A stretch of DNA of 64,000 nt from contig CAWCAC010000002.1 of NCBI GenBank assembly GCA_963793415.1, forward strand, positions 372,001 to 436,000, read 5' to 3'. The notes beneath the pieces were generated by a model. It did no database searches and was not told the origin of the DNA. It saw only the letters and a list, made by a program, of their open reading frames with translations. This DNA comes from CAXMST01 sp963793415 (GTDB lineage: Bacteria; Actinomycetota; Thermoleophilia; Solirubrobacterales; 70-9). The position numbers and the translations under genes were made by a program. Shown here piece by piece: positions 50,865-59,459 of this stretch (positions within the stretch are counted from its first letter, which is position 1; every line of letters starts with the position of its first letter).

Positions 50865-52002
50865 GCGCGTCTCGATCGTCGATCCCTCGGCCTTCACGCC
50901 ACCGTACGACCGCTCGCTGGCGGCCGCGCTGGCCCGTGCCGGGGCCGACGTCGAGCTCGTCACGAGCCGCTTCCTCTACGGCCCGGTGCCCGAGCCGGAG
51001 GGATACTCGGTGCGCGAGAGCTTCTACGGGCTCTCGGCCCGGCTCGGCCGCGACTCGCGCCTGCGGCTCCCGGTCAAAGCGCTCGAGCACGTGCCGGAGA
51101 TGACCCGCCTCGCCCTGACCGAGAGGGACGCCGACGTCGTCCACTGGCAGTGGGTGACGCTGCCCGCGCTCGACCGGCTGCTCGTCCCGGCGGTCCGCCG
51201 CGGCCGGCCCCGCGTCTTCACGCTCCACTATCCGCTGCCGCCCGCGAGCGAGACCCGCGCGGTCCGCGCCCAGCAGCGCCTGCTCACCCGCTTCGACGCG
51301 GTGATCTCCCACACCGAACAGGCGGCGACGCGGCTCCGGGGCGAGTTCGGGCTCGACCCGGCCCGCGTCCACGTGATCCCGCACGGCCCGCTCGACTACC
51401 TGACCCGGATTCCCGAGTGCGAGCGGTCGCCGCTGCCGCCCGAGCTGGCCGGGGCAGACCCGGACACGCCCGTCGTCCTCTTCTTCGGGCTGCTCCGCCC
51501 CTACAAGGGGGTCGACACGCTGCTAGAAGCGTTCCGGGAGATCGAGGGCGCCGAGCTCTGGATCGCCGGGATGCCGCGGATGCCGATCGAGCCGCTGCGC
51601 GAGCTCGCGGCGAAGGTTGAGGGCTCGTGCGTCCGCTTCCTGCCGCGCTTCATAGCCGACCACGAGATCCCGGCGATCATGGAGCGGGCAGACGTGCTCG
51701 CCCTGCCGTACCGCGAGATCGAGCAGTCCGGTGTCCTCTACGCCGGCCTCGCCTTCGGCAAGCCGATGGTGCTCGGCGACGTCGGCGGCTTCTCCGAGCT
51801 CGGTCGCGGCGGCGCCGCCCGGCTCGTGCCGCCCGCCGACCCAGCAGCGCTGGCCTTAGCCCTGAGCGAGCTGATCGCCGCCCCGGCCGCACGCGAGCGG
51901 CTCGCCGCCGCCGCCCGGGCCGCCGTCGAGGGTGAGCACGGCTGGGACACCATCGCCGAGCGCACGCTCGCCCTCTACCGCTCGATAATGCCTCCCCGAT
52001 GA
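50863..52002 (+). CDS. Glycosyltransferase family 4
   Basis: A 379-residue GT-B enzyme. The N-terminal domain starts MRVSIVDPSAFTPPYDRSLAAALARAGADVELV. The C-terminal nucleotide-sugar domain has VVLFFGLLRPYKGVDTLLEAF, ADVLALPYREIEQSGVLYAGLAFGKPMV (the E-x-x-x-x-x-x-x-E motif) and GGAARLVPPADP. It transfers a sugar from a nucleotide donor to a lipid-linked acceptor; substrates unknown. The start ATG overlaps the divergent gene's start; no Shine-Dalgarno is seen. It overlaps the next gene by 4 bp (ATGA). Confidence 0.9.
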   Translation: MRVSIVDPSAFTPPYDRSLAAALARAGADVELVTSRFLYGPVPEPEGYSVRESFYGLSARLGRDSRLRLPVKALEHVPEMTRLALTERDADVVHWQWVTLPALDRLLVPAVRRGRPRVFTLHYPLPPASETRAVRAQQRLLTRFDAVISHTEQAATRLRGEFGLDPARVHVIPHGPLDYLTRIPECERSPLPPELAGADPDTPVVLFFGLLRPYKGVDTLLEAFREIEGAELWIAGMPRMPIEPLRELAAKVEGSCVRFLPRFIADHEIPAIMERADVLALPYREIEQSGVLYAGLAFGKPMVLGDVGGFSELGRGGAARLVPPADPAALALALSELIAAPAARERLAAAARAAVEGEHGWDTIAERTLALYRSIMPPR

Positions 52003-53123
52003 AGGCCAGGGCCATCTTCTGGGGTGCGGGCGCGCTGCTCGTCCACACCCACGTCACCTATCCGCTCGCGCTCGCGGGTCTCGAGCGCCTGCTCGGACGC
52101 CGCGAGCCGGCCGCGCCCGACCCCTCGTTCCTGCCGAGGGTCTCGCTCGTGGTCGCGGCGTTCGACGAAGAGGAGGTGATCGCCGGCAAGGTCGCGAATG
52201 CGCTCGCGCTCGCCTATCCCCGCGAGCTGCTCGAGATCATCGTTGCCTCCGACGGCTCTTCCGACCGCACCGTCGAGCTCGCCCGCGAGGCCGGCGCCGA
52301 TCTCGTCCTCGACCTCCCCCGGGGCGGCAAGATCGCGACCCAGAACGCCGCGGTCGAACGCGTCTCGGGCGAGATCGTCGCCTTCAGCGATGCCAACGCC
52401 TACTGGGAGCCGGGCGCGCTGCGTCGGCTCGTCGCCCCGTTCGCCGAGCCCGACGTCGGCTACGTCTGCGGGCAGGTCCGCTTTCTCGGCGCCGCCGGCG
52501 ACAACGAGGAGGGCGCCTACTGGCGCTACGAGATGTGGACCCGCGAGCTCGAGTCGGGCCAGGGCGGGATCACCGCCGGCAACGGCGGTATCTACGCGGT
52601 CCGCCGCGAGATCTATCCGCCGCTCGCACCCTCCCGCAGCCACGACCTGAACCTGCCGTTCGGCCTCGCCAAGCAGGGCTACCGCAGCCTCTACGTCCCC
52701 GGCGCGGTCGCCGAGGAGAAGCTGGTGCCGACGATCGGGGGCGAGTTCCAGCGCAAGCGGCGGATGATGCGCGGGATCTGGGACATCGTCGTCGCCGACC
52801 GGATGTGGGACCCGCGCGGCTACTCGCCCGTCTACGCCTTCGAGGTCCTCAGCCATCGCCTCACCCGCTACGCCTCGCCGCTTCTGCATCTCGTGGCCTT
52901 CGCGGCCAACCTGCTGCTCCTGCGCCGGGCGCGGATCTACACCTGGACCCTGCTGATGCAGATCGCCGTCGCGCTTGCGGCCTTCGCGCCCGAGAACGCG
53001 CCGCGGCCGATTGCCCTGGCGCGCTACTACGCGCTGGTCACCGCCTCGATCGCGCTCGGCACGATCGACCGGCTCCGCACGGGTCCGCCCGCCGCCTGGG
53101 ACAAGTCAGAGGGCACGCGATGA
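51999..53123 (+). CDS. Membrane glycosyltransferase family 2 (processive type)
   Basis: A 374-residue enzyme. The GT-A domain includes PRVSLVVAAFDEEEVIAGKVANALAL, IIVASDGSSDRTVELA, FSDANAYWEPGALRRLV (DxN at the DxD position) and GITAGNGGIYAVRREIYPPL, then QRKRRMMRGIWD in the QxxRW position. The N-terminal helix and C-terminal hydrophobic helices (LLHLVAFAANLLLL, LLMQIAVALAAFA) anchor it. Resembles cellulose/hyaluronan-type transferases. Co-translated with its neighbours by ATGA overlaps on both sides. Confidence 0.88.
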   Translation: MKARAIFWGAGALLVHTHVTYPLALAGLERLLGRREPAAPDPSFLPRVSLVVAAFDEEEVIAGKVANALALAYPRELLEIIVASDGSSDRTVELAREAGADLVLDLPRGGKIATQNAAVERVSGEIVAFSDANAYWEPGALRRLVAPFAEPDVGYVCGQVRFLGAAGDNEEGAYWRYEMWTRELESGQGGITAGNGGIYAVRREIYPPLAPSRSHDLNLPFGLAKQGYRSLYVPGAVAEEKLVPTIGGEFQRKRRMMRGIWDIVVADRMWDPRGYSPVYAFEVLSHRLTRYASPLLHLVAFAANLLLLRRARIYTWTLLMQIAVALAAFAPENAPRPIALARYYALVTASIALGTIDRLRTGPPAAWDKSEGTR

Positions 53124-53806
53124 GCGAGAGTTCGCCGTCCCCGGCCGAGCGCCGCGAGCTGACCGAGGAGGAGATCGCGCGCGCCTTCGCCGAGCCGGAG
53201 GGTGCGATGCCGGTTGGCTCCGAGCGACCCGGGACCGGCCTGCCCCGCGCTCTCGACGTGCTGATCGCCGGCGGCGCCCTGCTCGTCCTCTCCCCGGTTC
53301 TGCTCGCGATCGCGGTCCTGATCAGGCTCGAGTCGCGCGGGCCGGTCTTGTTCAAACAGATCCGCGTCGGCCGCTACGAGCGCCCGTTCCAGCTCTACAA
53401 GCTGCGGACGATGCGGCAGGGCTCCGATCCGGTCGGGGTCGGCACGGTCGTCGAACGCGAGGACCCGCGGGTGACGAAGGTCGGCCACTGGCTGCGACGC
53501 TTCTCGATCGACGAGGTTCCGAACCTGATCAACGTGCTCCGCGGCGAGATGCGGATCGTCGGCCCGCGGCCGACGATCCCCTCGCAGGTGGCGCTGTTCA
53601 GCGACCGCCAGCGCCGCCGCCACGACGTGCGGCCGGGGATGACGGGCTGGGCCCAGATCAACGGCCGCGTCGGGCTCGAGTGGGGCGAGCGGATCGAGCT
53701 CGACATCTACTACGTCGAGAACCGCTCGCTCGCCCTCGACCTGAAGATCATCTTCCGGACGGTCTGGCAGGTGCTGAGCGGCAAGGGCCTCTACACCGGC
53801 GGCTGA
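53120..53806 (+). CDS. Bacterial sugar transferase (initiating phosphoglycosyltransferase)
   Basis: A 228-residue monotopic phosphoglycosyltransferase that would load the first sugar-phosphate onto undecaprenyl phosphate. The re-entrant hydrophobic helix is ALDVLIAGGALLVLSPVLLAIAVLIRLESRGPVLFKQIRVG. Catalytic region: LYKLRTMR, then RFSIDEVPNLINVLRGEMRIVGPRPTIPSQV (Asp-Glu dyad: D-E in SIDE), and MTGWAQINGR near the end. This is the ExoY/WcaJ C-terminal type without extra membrane helices. ATG 53120 overlaps the upstream stop. Confidence 0.93.
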   Translation: MSESSPSPAERRELTEEEIARAFAEPEGAMPVGSERPGTGLPRALDVLIAGGALLVLSPVLLAIAVLIRLESRGPVLFKQIRVGRYERPFQLYKLRTMRQGSDPVGVGTVVEREDPRVTKVGHWLRRFSIDEVPNLINVLRGEMRIVGPRPTIPSQVALFSDRQRRRHDVRPGMTGWAQINGRVGLEWGERIELDIYYVENRSLALDLKIIFRTVWQVLSGKGLYTGG

Positions 53807-53840
53807 CCTCGCCCCGGTCGTGCCGCATACTCTCGGGCCG

Positions 53841-55487
53841 ATGACCAGCGAGCGCGGCTCAGACGTAGAGGTCCGGATCCGGCCGTTCCGGCGCGAGGAC
53901 GCGGCCGCGGTCCACCGCTGGTTCAACAATCCCGAGGCGACCTCGTCGCTGATGGAGGTGCGCGACAGCTTCAGCCTGGAGGATGCCGAAGGCTGGGTCG
54001 GCCGCGCGATCGCCGGCGACGAGAGCGACGGCGAGGATCGCAAGTGGGCGATCGAGGTCGAGGGCCACGACGAGCCGGTCGGCTTCACCGCGCTCTACGG
54101 CCTGCGCAAGCAGCTGCCGCCGGAGCTCGGCGCGATGATCGGCGAGCAGGTCCGCGGCCGCGGCGTCGGCCGCGAGGCGGAGCGGCTGACGGTCGCCAAG
54201 GCCTTCGAGGAGTTCGGCGCCCACCGCGTCTACGGGCGCATCCCCGCCTTCAACAAGCCGGCTCAGAAGGCGGTCACCTGGCAGGGCTGGGAGCACGAAG
54301 GGACGATGCGCGAGCACATCCGCCGCCCCGACGGGACCCTGATCGACTGCCAGGTCTGGGGCGTCACCCGCGCCGACTGGGAGCAACGCTGGAACAAGCA
54401 GGCCGCCCCGGAAGCGCAAGACGCCGCCGAGCAGGAGCCCGCTCAGGAGTCTCCCGCCCCGACCGCCCCGGCCGGGGGCGCCGGCACCAACCGCACGCCC
54501 GGGAGTGCCCGGCTCGAGGCCGACGGCGGCGCCGCTGCCGCGTCTGAAGAGTTCTTCCGAAGCCCGCAGTTCCTCGAGGCCGAGGGCGTCACCCACACGC
54601 TGATAGTCGAGCTCGGCGACAGCCGCTCGGCGATCCCGGTGATCGTCCGCGACGTCGGCGGCGCGGCCGAGCCTCCAAACCCCGCCGACCGCGGCGACCA
54701 GCACCACCACGAGCTGCACGCGCTGGACGCGAGCTCGCCCTACTCGTACCCCGGGGGCGAGGTGAAGGGCGAGCCGATCGACCCGGCCCTGGTCGACTGG
54801 TCGGGGACCGGCCTCGTCTCCGTTTTCATCCGCGACCGGCTCGGCGAGCCGACGGCGCTCGCGGGGGCCGCCGATCGCTCGATCGTGCTCGTCTCCGACC
54901 CGAAGCTGAAGCGCAAGTCGCGGATGAGCGACCGCCAGCAGATCCGCAAGAACGAGGCCGCGGGATACGAGATCTCACGGACGCCGGGGCCGGACAGCAG
55001 CGCCGACCAACGCGCCGCCTTCCACGCCGTCTACATCGAGACGATGGACCATCTCGATGCGAGCGACCGCTACCGCTTCGAGCCCGCCTATTTCGACCTG
55101 CTGTTCGACTCGCCGCGCACCGACCTGTTCTGTGTCGCCGGCCCCGAGGGCGATACGGCGGCGGCGGCGATCAGCGCGATCAGCGACGGCTTCCTCCACT
55201 ACTACCTGTCGGGCACCGCCGACGCCCATCGCAGCCGCGCCCCCTCGAAGAACCTGATCGTCGCCGTCACCGAGTACGCCGAGAGCCTTGGGCTGCCGAT
55301 GAACCTCGGCGGCGGCGTCCACCCGGGCGACGGTCTCGAGGAGTTCAAGCGCGGGTTCGCCAACCGCGAGCTGCCGTTCCGCACGCACGAGATCGTCTGC
55401 AACCTCTCGCGCTATGCGCAGCTCAGTGCAGGTCGCGCCGACGACGGCTTCTTCCCGCTCTACCGCTCGCCCGGGCCGGCCAGCTAG
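53841..55487 (+). CDS. Fusion protein: GNAT acetyltransferase plus FemAB-like acyl/aminoacyltransferase
   Basis: About 548 residues in two domains. Residues 10-185 are a RimJ/RimL-type GNAT domain (VEVRIRPFRREDAAAVHRWFNN, IGEQVRGRGVGREAERLTVA for acetyl-CoA binding, NKPAQKAVTWQGWEHEG). A low-complexity Ala/Pro linker follows (190-235). Residues 235-548 resemble the GNAT_6/FemAB-like domain: MSDRQQIRKNEAAGYEI, FHAVYIETMDHLDASDRYRF, LSGTADAHRSRAPSKNLIV, GGGVHPGDGLEEFKRGFA. The second half suggests transfer of an acyl or amino-acyl group to a surface glycan or peptide. ATG 53841 is favoured over GTG 53820. Its TAG shares CTAG with the convergent amidase stop. Confidence 0.82.
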   Translation: MTSERGSDVEVRIRPFRREDAAAVHRWFNNPEATSSLMEVRDSFSLEDAEGWVGRAIAGDESDGEDRKWAIEVEGHDEPVGFTALYGLRKQLPPELGAMIGEQVRGRGVGREAERLTVAKAFEEFGAHRVYGRIPAFNKPAQKAVTWQGWEHEGTMREHIRRPDGTLIDCQVWGVTRADWEQRWNKQAAPEAQDAAEQEPAQESPAPTAPAGGAGTNRTPGSARLEADGGAAAASEEFFRSPQFLEAEGVTHTLIVELGDSRSAIPVIVRDVGGAAEPPNPADRGDQHHHELHALDASSPYSYPGGEVKGEPIDPALVDWSGTGLVSVFIRDRLGEPTALAGAADRSIVLVSDPKLKRKSRMSDRQQIRKNEAAGYEISRTPGPDSSADQRAAFHAVYIETMDHLDASDRYRFEPAYFDLLFDSPRTDLFCVAGPEGDTAAAAISAISDGFLHYYLSGTADAHRSRAPSKNLIVAVTEYAESLGLPMNLGGGVHPGDGLEEFKRGFANRELPFRTHEIVCNLSRYAQLSAGRADDGFFPLYRSPGPAS

Positions 55488-56686
55488 CGCGGCTTGATGC
55501 CGCCGCGCTCGCGCGGGACGACGCCGCCGGGCTCGGAGCCCGCGTACTCGTCGATCCGCTCCTGGACCTTGCGCCTGATCTTGCCGAGCTTGTCGTAGAG
55601 GAGGCCGCCCGGACACTCGGTGAAGTTCGTGTCGCGGTGGCCGAAGACCCGCTTGACGCGAATCCGGCGACCGGCCGGCGTGCGGGTCGTGCTGCCGCCG
55701 GCCGACTTGAGGCTGGCGCTGTCGAGCGGCGAGAGGCCGAGCCTGTCGAGGCGCCAGGCGAGGTAGGAGACGAGACCGCGCTTCTCGGCCCCCGACGGCT
55801 TCGCGTCGACGTGGTTGGCGATCGTCGCGATCCCGGCGGTCTGGCTGTTGTGGCCCTCGGCCTGGGCGCCGATCACGGGCTTCGCCATGCCACCCTTGCG
55901 GCCCTCGTAGACGTTGCCGAAGCGATCGACGAGGGCGTTGTAGCCGATGTCGTTCCAGCCGTTGGCGTTGCGGTGGTAACGGCAGATGCCGAGCACGATC
56001 CCGGGGGCCTCGGCTTCGGAGTAGTCGTTGAGGCTGACCGTGTGGTGGACCGCGACCGCCTTGACCTTGCCGTACTCCGGCTTGGTGCGCGGCTGACAAC
56101 CGCCCTTCCTGCGGTTCGCGCCCCAGTCCTTGCGGGAGATGAAGTCGGGCTTCGGCGAGGCGGCGCCGGCGACGTCGCCGAGGGTGCTGATCACGGCCGA
56201 GTTGATCGCGCCACGGACGTCGTTGAGGACGCCGTTGGCGGTGGTGGCGTCGCCACTGACGTTGACGTAGTGCAGCTTGCCCTCCGGCATCGCACCGCGG
56301 CCTCGGATCTGGACCCGGTCGCTGCCGCCGGTGTAGAGCGGGTCGCCTGGATGGACCTCGATCCAGTCGCTCCACGGATCGCCGCCGGAGCGGACCCGGA
56401 ACTCGGTCGCTCCCGTCTCACCGGTGTCGCCGGCGATGCCGACCAGGTCGAACCGCTTCGGCGCGGTCACCTGGGGGCTGACCCAGCGGACGGGGCCCTC
56501 GCCGTCGTGCCCCGCGGCGCTGCCCCGTGCCTGATCCGGAGCGACACGCTCGAGAGACGGAAGCGGCTGCTCGAAGTCGACCGCGCGGGGCAGATAGCGG
56601 TCCGTAGACAGGGCCGGTCCCGCGATCCACAGCATCGCGCCGAGCGCCGCGAGCACGGCGATGATCTTCGAGCAAGCTCTCAGCAT
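55484..56686 (-). CDS. Secreted N-acetylmuramoyl-L-alanine amidase (PGRP/amidase_2)
   Basis: A 400-residue protein with a signal sequence (IIAVLAALGAMLWIAGPALS). Residues 60-150 are a non-catalytic beta domain (TGETGATEFRVRSGGDPWSDWIEV). The amidase/PGRP domain covers about 180-370: FISRKDWGANRRKGG, VKAVAVHHTVSLNDY (zinc His), WNDIGYNALVDRFGNVYEGR (catalytic Tyr region) and VFGHRDTNFTECPGGLLYDKL (second zinc His and Cys). It would cut the lactyl-amide bond of peptidoglycan. Convergent to the GNAT fusion gene; the stops overlap. Confidence 0.93.
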   Translation of the reverse strand: MLRACSKIIAVLAALGAMLWIAGPALSTDRYLPRAVDFEQPLPSLERVAPDQARGSAAGHDGEGPVRWVSPQVTAPKRFDLVGIAGDTGETGATEFRVRSGGDPWSDWIEVHPGDPLYTGGSDRVQIRGRGAMPEGKLHYVNVSGDATTANGVLNDVRGAINSAVISTLGDVAGAASPKPDFISRKDWGANRRKGGCQPRTKPEYGKVKAVAVHHTVSLNDYSEAEAPGIVLGICRYHRNANGWNDIGYNALVDRFGNVYEGRKGGMAKPVIGAQAEGHNSQTAGIATIANHVDAKPSGAEKRGLVSYLAWRLDRLGLSPLDSASLKSAGGSTTRTPAGRRIRVKRVFGHRDTNFTECPGGLLYDKLGKIRRKVQERIDEYAGSEPGGVVPRERGGIKPR

Positions 56687-56800
56687 CAGGTCAGGTCCCT
56701 TCCTGATCCCGGAACACGGGGGGAATCAGGAAGTTTTGGACTGTAGGACGGACGTCGCGCGCCCGCGTCGCTGCCGGGCGGGGTGCAAGCGGCCGGCCGC

Positions 56801-57553
56801 TCAGCTCATTGCGATCGGCTCAGGTCCGCGGGCGCGGTAGGCGTCGCGGAAGGCGCGGATCGCGTCGAGGGTGGCCGCGCCCTCGAAGGTCTTGCAGCCG
56901 AGCGTCTGGCGCCAGGCCGTGGCCGCGACCAGGTACGGCTGGTCGTCGTTGGGAAAGACGATCATCCCGGGCCTGTCCTCGTCGTAGACGCCGAGCAGCT
57001 GGAGCTGCTCGTCCTCGGGAAGGCTGCTCTGGTACTGGATCTCAATCCGCCCGTGCTCGAGCGCGTGCAGGTAGTTGAGCGGGCTCGGGGTCTCGGCGAA
57101 GGCCCCGTCGGCGAGCGGGTCCGGCGAGTGGTCGCCCGAGGTCGGCGGGTTCGCCTCGTACTCGGGCGTCGGGTCGTTGTTGTCGAGGTGGCCGTTGCCC
57201 TCGTCCTTCTGCTCGGTGATCAGCTCGCATCCGGCCGCGGCGACGGCCGCCTCGAGATCGGCGGCGCCTTCGGTGGGCGCCTCGGCGCTGTCGCGATCGT
57301 CGACGGTGACGTCCTTCGGCACGCTCCCGAAAGTGATGTTGAGGCGCTCGTTGCTGCCGGCGTCGACGGTCTCGCCTCCCTCGCCACTACCACCCGCGAT
57401 CGCTGCGACGATGCCGACGACCACGGCGAGCGTGATCACGCCTGCGACGACATAGCCGAGGACCAGGCGCTTGCGCTCCTGCTTGCGGTCCTCTGCCTCC
57501 GCCTGCTCTCGCGCTACGCGGAGCCGCTCCTTCTCGTCCCTACGGCTGGCCAT
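56801..57553 (-). CDS. DUF3105 family membrane-anchored protein
   Basis: A 250-residue protein. A charged coiled-coil-like N-terminus (KERLRVAREQAEAEDRKQERKR) precedes one transmembrane helix (LVLGYVVAGVITLAVVVGIVAAI). The extracellular DUF3105 domain has the conserved YEANPPTSGDHSPDPLADGAFAETP, YLHALEHGRIEIQYQ and GMIVFPNDDQPYLVAATAW, rich in conserved His and Asp. Function unknown; the family is often near peptidoglycan or copper-related genes. Single gene between the amidase and a hydrolase. Confidence 0.9.
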   Translation of the reverse strand: MASRRDEKERLRVAREQAEAEDRKQERKRLVLGYVVAGVITLAVVVGIVAAIAGGSGEGGETVDAGSNERLNITFGSVPKDVTVDDRDSAEAPTEGAADLEAAVAAAGCELITEQKDEGNGHLDNNDPTPEYEANPPTSGDHSPDPLADGAFAETPSPLNYLHALEHGRIEIQYQSSLPEDEQLQLLGVYDEDRPGMIVFPNDDQPYLVAATAWRQTLGCKTFEGAATLDAIRAFRDAYRARGPEPIAMS

Positions 57554-57595
57554 CGGCGCAGAACCCTAGCTGAACGGTGTCGGCGGTCCCACCGT

Positions 57596-58435
57596 TCAAG
57601 CGACCGTCGGGACGTCGCCCGCAGTCGTCTCGAGCTCGGCTAGAAACGCGGCCAGCTCGTCGTTGAGCCGCTCCGGATCGAAGCGCCATTCGAGAATCGA
57701 GTTCGCGTCGATCAGCCGGGCGTTCCGCATCTCCTCGACGAGGTCGTCGGAGTCGCTGAACGGATGCACGGGGTCGGAGGGATGGCCGACGACCAGCGCC
57801 TCGGACTCGATCCGTCGCCGCTCCGAGCTCGGCGGGCAGGTGCGGCCGAGCAGCAGCCCCTGGAGCACGAGCGCCGAGCTGCGCGGATCCCGGCGCAGCC
57901 AGTCGAGGCCGATGTCGAGCAGGTGGTTGCTGCGAGGCACCGCCCGGGTCAGCGCGGAGACGCCGCGCAGAAGCGGCGCTCCGAGGGTCGAGGCGACCAG
58001 CACCGGCGTGAAGGCGACGGCGACGGCGACCAGCGCGTTGTCGAGCACCGGCATCTCGATGAAGAGGCCGGCGACCCGCTCGGGGCGGGCGACCGCGACC
58101 TCGAGCGAGACATTGGCGCCGAGCGATGTGCCCCCGATCACGGCCTTCTCGACGCCGAGGTGGTCGAGCAGGCCGACGACCTGCTCTCCGAACGAGGTCA
58201 TCGAGTAGAGGCTGAAGTCACCGGGGGCGTCGCTGTCGCCGTGGCCGAGCAGGTCGATGCAGACGACCCGGTTGCCGCGCTCCGCCATCTCGGGGCCGAG
58301 CCGGTCGAACATGTGGCTGTTCATCAGCAGGCCGTGGATCAGGACCAGGGTCGAGCCGCCGTCCACCGCGTCGCCGTGGCTGCGGTAGGAGAGCCGGTGG
58401 CCGGCATGCTCGAAGACCTCGTAGTCGGTTGCCAT
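57596..58435 (-). CDS. Alpha/beta-fold hydrolase
   Basis: A 279-residue esterase-like protein. LVLIHGLLMNSHMFDRL holds the oxyanion hole, VVCIDLLGHGDSDAPGDFSLYSM is typical, the nucleophile elbow is GGTSLGANVSLE, and the acid is in GHPSDPVHPFSD. The usual C-terminal catalytic His (GH motif) is not obvious; the region reads DANSILEWRFDPERLNDELAAFL. This sub-family pattern may use another His or be non-catalytic. Substrate unknown. It is 39 bp downstream of metF on the same strand. Confidence 0.85.
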   Translation of the reverse strand: MATDYEVFEHAGHRLSYRSHGDAVDGGSTLVLIHGLLMNSHMFDRLGPEMAERGNRVVCIDLLGHGDSDAPGDFSLYSMTSFGEQVVGLLDHLGVEKAVIGGTSLGANVSLEVAVARPERVAGLFIEMPVLDNALVAVAVAFTPVLVASTLGAPLLRGVSALTRAVPRSNHLLDIGLDWLRRDPRSSALVLQGLLLGRTCPPSSERRRIESEALVVGHPSDPVHPFSDSDDLVEEMRNARLIDANSILEWRFDPERLNDELAAFLAELETTAGDVPTVA

Positions 58436-58474
58436 CGGCTCGAGCCTAGCCCGCGCGGCGAAGCAAAGGCGTCG

Positions 58475-59395
58475 CTACTCGGTCCCGGTCGCCTGGGCGC
58501 TGAGCGAGCCGGGGCTCCGCTCCCAGGGCCGGGCCGCCTTCAGAGCGCCGAGCACGGCCATCGTCGAATCGGCCTGGTTGAGCGTGTAGAAGTGCAGGCC
58601 CTGGACCCCGGCCGCGAGCAGCTCCTCGCACTGGCGCGCCGCGTAGGCGATCCCGAAGGCGCGCTCGGCCGCGGAGTCGCCCTCGCAGGCCGCGAGGCCC
58701 TCGTGCACGCGGGGCGGGATCTTCGCGTCGCAGACCTCGCAGAAGCGGACCAGGCCGGCGTAGCTGCGGACCGGCAGGATGCCGGCGAAGACGGGGACGT
58801 CGATGCCGGCGGCGCGGACCTCCTCGAGCCAGCTGAAGAAGACGGCGTTGTCGAAGAACAGCTGCGTGATCAGGAACTCGGCGCCGCCCTCGACCTTCTG
58901 CTTCAGGTAGTCGATGTCGGCCTGCGGCGAAGCGGCCTCCGGGTGCACCTCGGGGAAGCTCGAGCCGCCGATGCCCCAGTCGACCCGCTCGCGGATGAAG
59001 GCGGCGAGCTCGGCCGAGCCCTCGAGGCCGCCCTCAGACGGGACGAAGTCGGTGGCGCCCCGGGGCGGGTCGCCGCGCAGCGCGAGGATGTTCTCGATTC
59101 CGCCCTCGGCGAGCCGGTCGATGATCGTCTCGAGGCCCTCGCGCGTCTCGCCGACGCAGCTCAGGTGGGCCATCGTCTCGATTCCCAGCTCCTGCTTGAG
59201 TCGGGTCGAGATCTCGACCGTGCCGTCGCGGGTCGATCCGGCGGCGCCGTAGGTGACGGAGACGAAGTCGGGCTCGAGCCGGTTCAGCTTCTCGACGGTC
59301 TCGAACAGGGTCGCGTAGGCATCCTCGCTCTTCGGCGGGAAGAACTCGTAGGAGAACGAGGGCTCGTCCGGGTGCAGCAGTTCGGGGATCCGCAT
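58475..59395 (-). CDS. metF: Methylenetetrahydrofolate reductase [NAD(P)H]
   Basis: A 306-residue FAD-dependent TIM-barrel enzyme that reduces 5,10-methylene-THF to 5-methyl-THF for methionine synthesis. It shows PSFSYEFFPPKSEDAYATLFETVEKL, FVSVTYGAAGSTRDGT, THLSCVGETREGLE-like (MAHLSCVGETREGLETI), ILALRGDPPRG and EFLITQLFFDNAVFFSWL. The C-terminal GVQGLHFYTLNQ is the family end. All the main FAD and folate-binding segments are present. Strand and spacing suggest its own promoter near 59.4 kb. Confidence 0.95.
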   Translation of the reverse strand: MRIPELLHPDEPSFSYEFFPPKSEDAYATLFETVEKLNRLEPDFVSVTYGAAGSTRDGTVEISTRLKQELGIETMAHLSCVGETREGLETIIDRLAEGGIENILALRGDPPRGATDFVPSEGGLEGSAELAAFIRERVDWGIGGSSFPEVHPEAASPQADIDYLKQKVEGGAEFLITQLFFDNAVFFSWLEEVRAAGIDVPVFAGILPVRSYAGLVRFCEVCDAKIPPRVHEGLAACEGDSAAERAFGIAYAARQCEELLAAGVQGLHFYTLNQADSTMAVLGALKAARPWERSPGSLSAQATGTE

Positions 59396-59459
59396 CGGCT
59401 TGATCGTAGAGGCAGGGACGTTGCGGACGGCCCGCTGGGTGCCGCTCGGGCTCGCCCTC

